From Scalindua_A sp046757465 (GTDB lineage Bacteria > Planctomycetota > Brocadiia > Brocadiales > Scalinduaceae), in the NCBI GenBank assembly GCA_046757465.1, contig JBHHYH010000005.1, positions 14,008-78,007 on the forward strand: a stretch of DNA of 64,000 nt, in the 5' to 3' direction. The translations under genes and the position numbers were made by a program. How positions within the stretch are numbered: position 1 is the first letter of the stretch; every line of letters starts with the position of its first letter. Shown in pieces: positions 62,093-64,000 of this stretch. The notes under the pieces were generated by a model. That model searched no databases. It was not told the DNA's origin and was given only the letters and a program-made list of their open reading frames with translations.

Positions 62093-62689
62093 TTGAGCAA
62101 TTTAAGAAGGATTATTTGTAAGTCTTTGAGTTTATGTGCCTTTTTGATTATAACATCTTTTTTGATTAGTCAGGTTAACAATGCCGTTGCGGCAGAAGGA
62201 GGCGCTTGCCCTAAAAAGAAAATCCAATTGCAATTCTGGTGTGCAACATGCAAAGAGATAAGAGAATTCAAGGATTGTGATACCGCTGATTATATATGGG
62301 ATTTCGAGAAATACAAGGCGGGGAGTGGGAAATATGCAGATGCCAAGGCACACCAAGACCTGCCAGAGGCGTGGGGATGCCAGAGGATTGCATACAGCTG
62401 CATAAACAAAGCGTGTGTAGATTATGGGAAATGTATTCCGCACCCGGGTATCTGTGAGACCTGCATGGATGACATTACCAGCAAAAAGGTTTGGTCGAAG
62501 ATTGACTTCAAATGTACAGGTTGTGGTAAGACATTTGACCAACCAGGTACAGGGTATAAGCTTAACGAACGGATAGAATATATTCCTACATTATTAGACC
62601 AAGAAGCAGGTAAATGCAAAGAATGTGGAAAGCCATTAGAAACGGTTTGTCGAAAATCAGGTACGTGCCCCCATGTTCCAAGCTACTAA
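62093..62689 (+). CDS. Secreted Cys-rich protein of unknown function
   Basis: 198 residues. Signal peptide (LSLCAFLIITSFLISQVNNA, cleavage around AVAAEGG). The mature part has paired cysteines: CATCKEI, CQRIAYSC, CVDYGKC, CETCMDD, CTGCGK, CKECGK, CRKSGTC. None is CxxCH, so haem c attachment is not expected; zinc, Fe-S or disulfide knuckles fit better. TTG 62093 follows a strong AAAGGAGGTGG. First gene behind the sigma-54-type promoter. I do not recognise the family. Confidence 0.72.
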   Translation: MSNLRRIICKSLSLCAFLIITSFLISQVNNAVAAEGGACPKKKIQLQFWCATCKEIREFKDCDTADYIWDFEKYKAGSGKYADAKAHQDLPEAWGCQRIAYSCINKACVDYGKCIPHPGICETCMDDITSKKVWSKIDFKCTGCGKTFDQPGTGYKLNERIEYIPTLLDQEAGKCKECGKPLETVCRKSGTCPHVPSY

Positions 62690-62726
62690 TTTTTGATAAT
62701 TTTATAAATTTTTGAGGAGGTGAAGA

Positions 62727-63863
62727 ATGAAGAAAAGAGCTTTATTATGGAGCATCTTAGGTACAGGGTTGATTAGTTTGGTGTTGGCTCAAAGCAGCAA
62801 TGCCGGTTTTATACAGGGTACAAGGGTAAGAACAGATAATCCTTCCCCATTTCACGTCACGACATCGCCAGATGGGAAAATCCTAGTTGTAACAAACCAA
62901 TCAGGTCATAGTGTAACCTTAATAAACGCACGGTCACAAAAGGTCATTGGAGAGATACCAGTGGAGGTTCAGCCTGAGGCTTCAGTAGTATCACGTGATG
63001 GCCGTACAGTATATGTATGTAATGCTGAGAGTGATAATGTATCAGTGATAGACATTAGTAGTAAGTCAGTAAAGGAAAGCATAAAAGTAGGCGATTGGCC
63101 ATGCAGTATTAAGTTATCAAAAGATGGAAGTAAGGCTTATGTGGCCTGTTCTGGTAACATGTGGAACTCCATTGATATCATTGATACGTCTAGGAATAAA
63201 AAGGTTGGTGAGATTAAGACATCACATTACGGCCCTCGAGACATCGCTATTTCGCCTGATGGGAAATCTGCTGCCATAATCAATGATACAGTTGGCAGTA
63301 CTCATAGAACAGTAGATTTCGTTGACCTTGCAACAGGCAGGATTACGGAAACAAGGACTATTCCACAGAGTGCTAACTTAAGAGGAGTAGCATACACACC
63401 AGATGGAGCTTTTGTACTTGTAACGATGGAACAGCCTAAGAACTGGTTACCTGTGTGTGCGGCAGAAAATGCTCAGATATTTTCGAATAATCTTGCAATA
63501 CTGGAGACCAAACCTGGTGGAAAAGTTGCCTGTATGCCTTTGGATGAGGAGAACAACTATGATGGAAATCCTTATGGATTAGCAGTTGATCCAGGTGGTA
63601 AGTATGTCTATGTTGGTATAAGGAGTATGCATAGGGTAACGATTCTTGATCTGGAAAAGATGACGGATATCGTTATTAACAGTACACAGGAAGAGTTGGA
63701 TGATTTAAAGAATGACCTGACGCTTATGGTTGACTACCTGGTTCAGAGAGTGGATGTAGGTCTGGGGCCAAGTTCAGTTTGCCTATCACCTGATGGTAAA
63801 TTCTGCTATGCTGCAAACTATTTTTCAAATAGCGTTTCAGTTATCAGAACTCCTACTGATTAA
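62727..63863 (+). CDS. Secreted YVTN-type beta-propeller protein
   Basis: 378 residues. Signal peptide (LLWSILGTGLISLVLAQSSNA), then about seven repeats of the YVTN/YncE type: HVTTSPDGKILVVTNQSGHS, SVVSRDGRTVYVCNAESDNV, SIKLSKDGSKAYVACSG, DIAISPDGKSAAIINDT, and CLSPDGKFCYAANYFSNSVS. A propeller of this kind serves as binding platform or redox-enzyme-associated domain (for example near MauG- or nitrite-reductase-like proteins). No haem motif here. Preceded by GAGGAGG and followed 68 nt later by another exported protein, likely co-transcribed. Confidence 0.85.
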   Translation: MKKRALLWSILGTGLISLVLAQSSNAGFIQGTRVRTDNPSPFHVTTSPDGKILVVTNQSGHSVTLINARSQKVIGEIPVEVQPEASVVSRDGRTVYVCNAESDNVSVIDISSKSVKESIKVGDWPCSIKLSKDGSKAYVACSGNMWNSIDIIDTSRNKKVGEIKTSHYGPRDIAISPDGKSAAIINDTVGSTHRTVDFVDLATGRITETRTIPQSANLRGVAYTPDGAFVLVTMEQPKNWLPVCAAENAQIFSNNLAILETKPGGKVACMPLDEENNYDGNPYGLAVDPGGKYVYVGIRSMHRVTILDLEKMTDIVINSTQEELDDLKNDLTLMVDYLVQRVDVGLGPSSVCLSPDGKFCYAANYFSNSVSVIRTPTD

Positions 63864-63930
63864 TTAGCAAATTGCTTTTCCACATGTTTAGTAAAAGATG
63901 AAATAATTTTTAATAAGAAGGAGGTCAGTA

Positions 63931-64000
63931 ATGAAGAAAGCATTTTTATTTGGGTTAATTGTGGGGCTGTGTTTAATAGGCGCTACAGCGCCGATGGATA
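63931..64000 (+). CDS. Exported protein, N-terminal fragment
   Basis: Runs off the right edge. AAGGAGG precedes the ATG. The visible residues (MKKAFLFGLIVGLCLIGATA) are a signal peptide; nothing else can be said. It continues the propeller operon. Confidence 0.7.
   Translation, partial: MKKAFLFGLIVGLCLIGATAPMD

Noticed and set aside
1..64000. CRISPR arrays, rRNA, tRNA and prophage genes
   Set aside because: No regularly spaced repeats, rRNA motifs, tRNA T-loop patterns or phage structural genes were seen.

Overview
The window looks like an AT-rich chromosome segment from an anammox planctomycete, most like the 'Candidatus Scalindua'/Kuenenia/Brocadia group. This rests on c-type multihaem cytochromes with irregular haem motifs, an incomplete hydrogenase-4-like complex, an archaeal/actinobacterial-type inositol-phosphate synthase, PPDK, Bat-type VWA genes, large TPR proteins and many short palindromic repeats. 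Genus-level placement is an inference. No rRNA, tRNA or CRISPR array was seen.

Layout. 1-1868 (+): end of a PHP-family phosphatase, a monohaem membrane protein, a NifU/IscU scaffold and a ferritin-like protein. 2001-7211 (-): a coiled-coil/TPR protein and PPDK. 7412-11507 (+): purH, inositol-phosphate synthase and a methyltransferase. 11598-23066 (-): an osmoprotectant-type ABC transporter (permease fused to binding protein, plus ATPase), a methyltransferase with an asparagine-synthetase-like enzyme, FKBP and MerR genes, a sodium:solute symporter, and a nitrilase-family amidase overlapping a second asparagine-synthetase-like gene. This may be a compatible-solute or amide-metabolism block. 23156-27728 (-): a broken zinc-ribbon gene, a pseudo-receiver, an acyl carrier protein, a RpoD-like sigma factor, a receiver protein and a FliB-like protein. 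28019-31854 (-): a response-regulator remnant, a haem sensor, a receiver, a phosphatase, a ferritin-like protein and second copies of FKBP and MerR.

32089-34306 holds SemiSWEET, MTA phosphorylase and an Lrp-like regulator with a palindromic operator. 34622-42139 (+) is a six-gene membrane complex resembling HyfBCEFGI. Its large subunit lacks the [NiFe] cysteine motifs, so it is probably an Ehr-type ion pump and not a hydrogenase. 42638-54977 (+) holds an esterase-like protein, the Bat/MoxR operon, a mobile 23S-IVS-type ORF, an aldehyde dehydrogenase, a secreted TPR protein and a LOG-like protein. 55363-57278 (+) is accB-accC. 57528-64000 (+) is an electron-transfer region: two multihaem cytochromes, a cytochrome b, an NtrC-type activator, then a sigma-54-type promoter driving a Cys-rich secreted protein, a YVTN beta-propeller and a further exported protein.

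The most striking structural features are these. A segmental duplication (28866-31875 copied to 17168-18790) carries an internal deletion in the second copy that fused two genes in frame. Several genes are frameshifted or stopped. Several MITE-like palindromic elements are present, one with an 11-bp target-site duplication inside the hyf-like operon. Two haem-binding motifs have non-standard spacing (CXCH and CX3CH).
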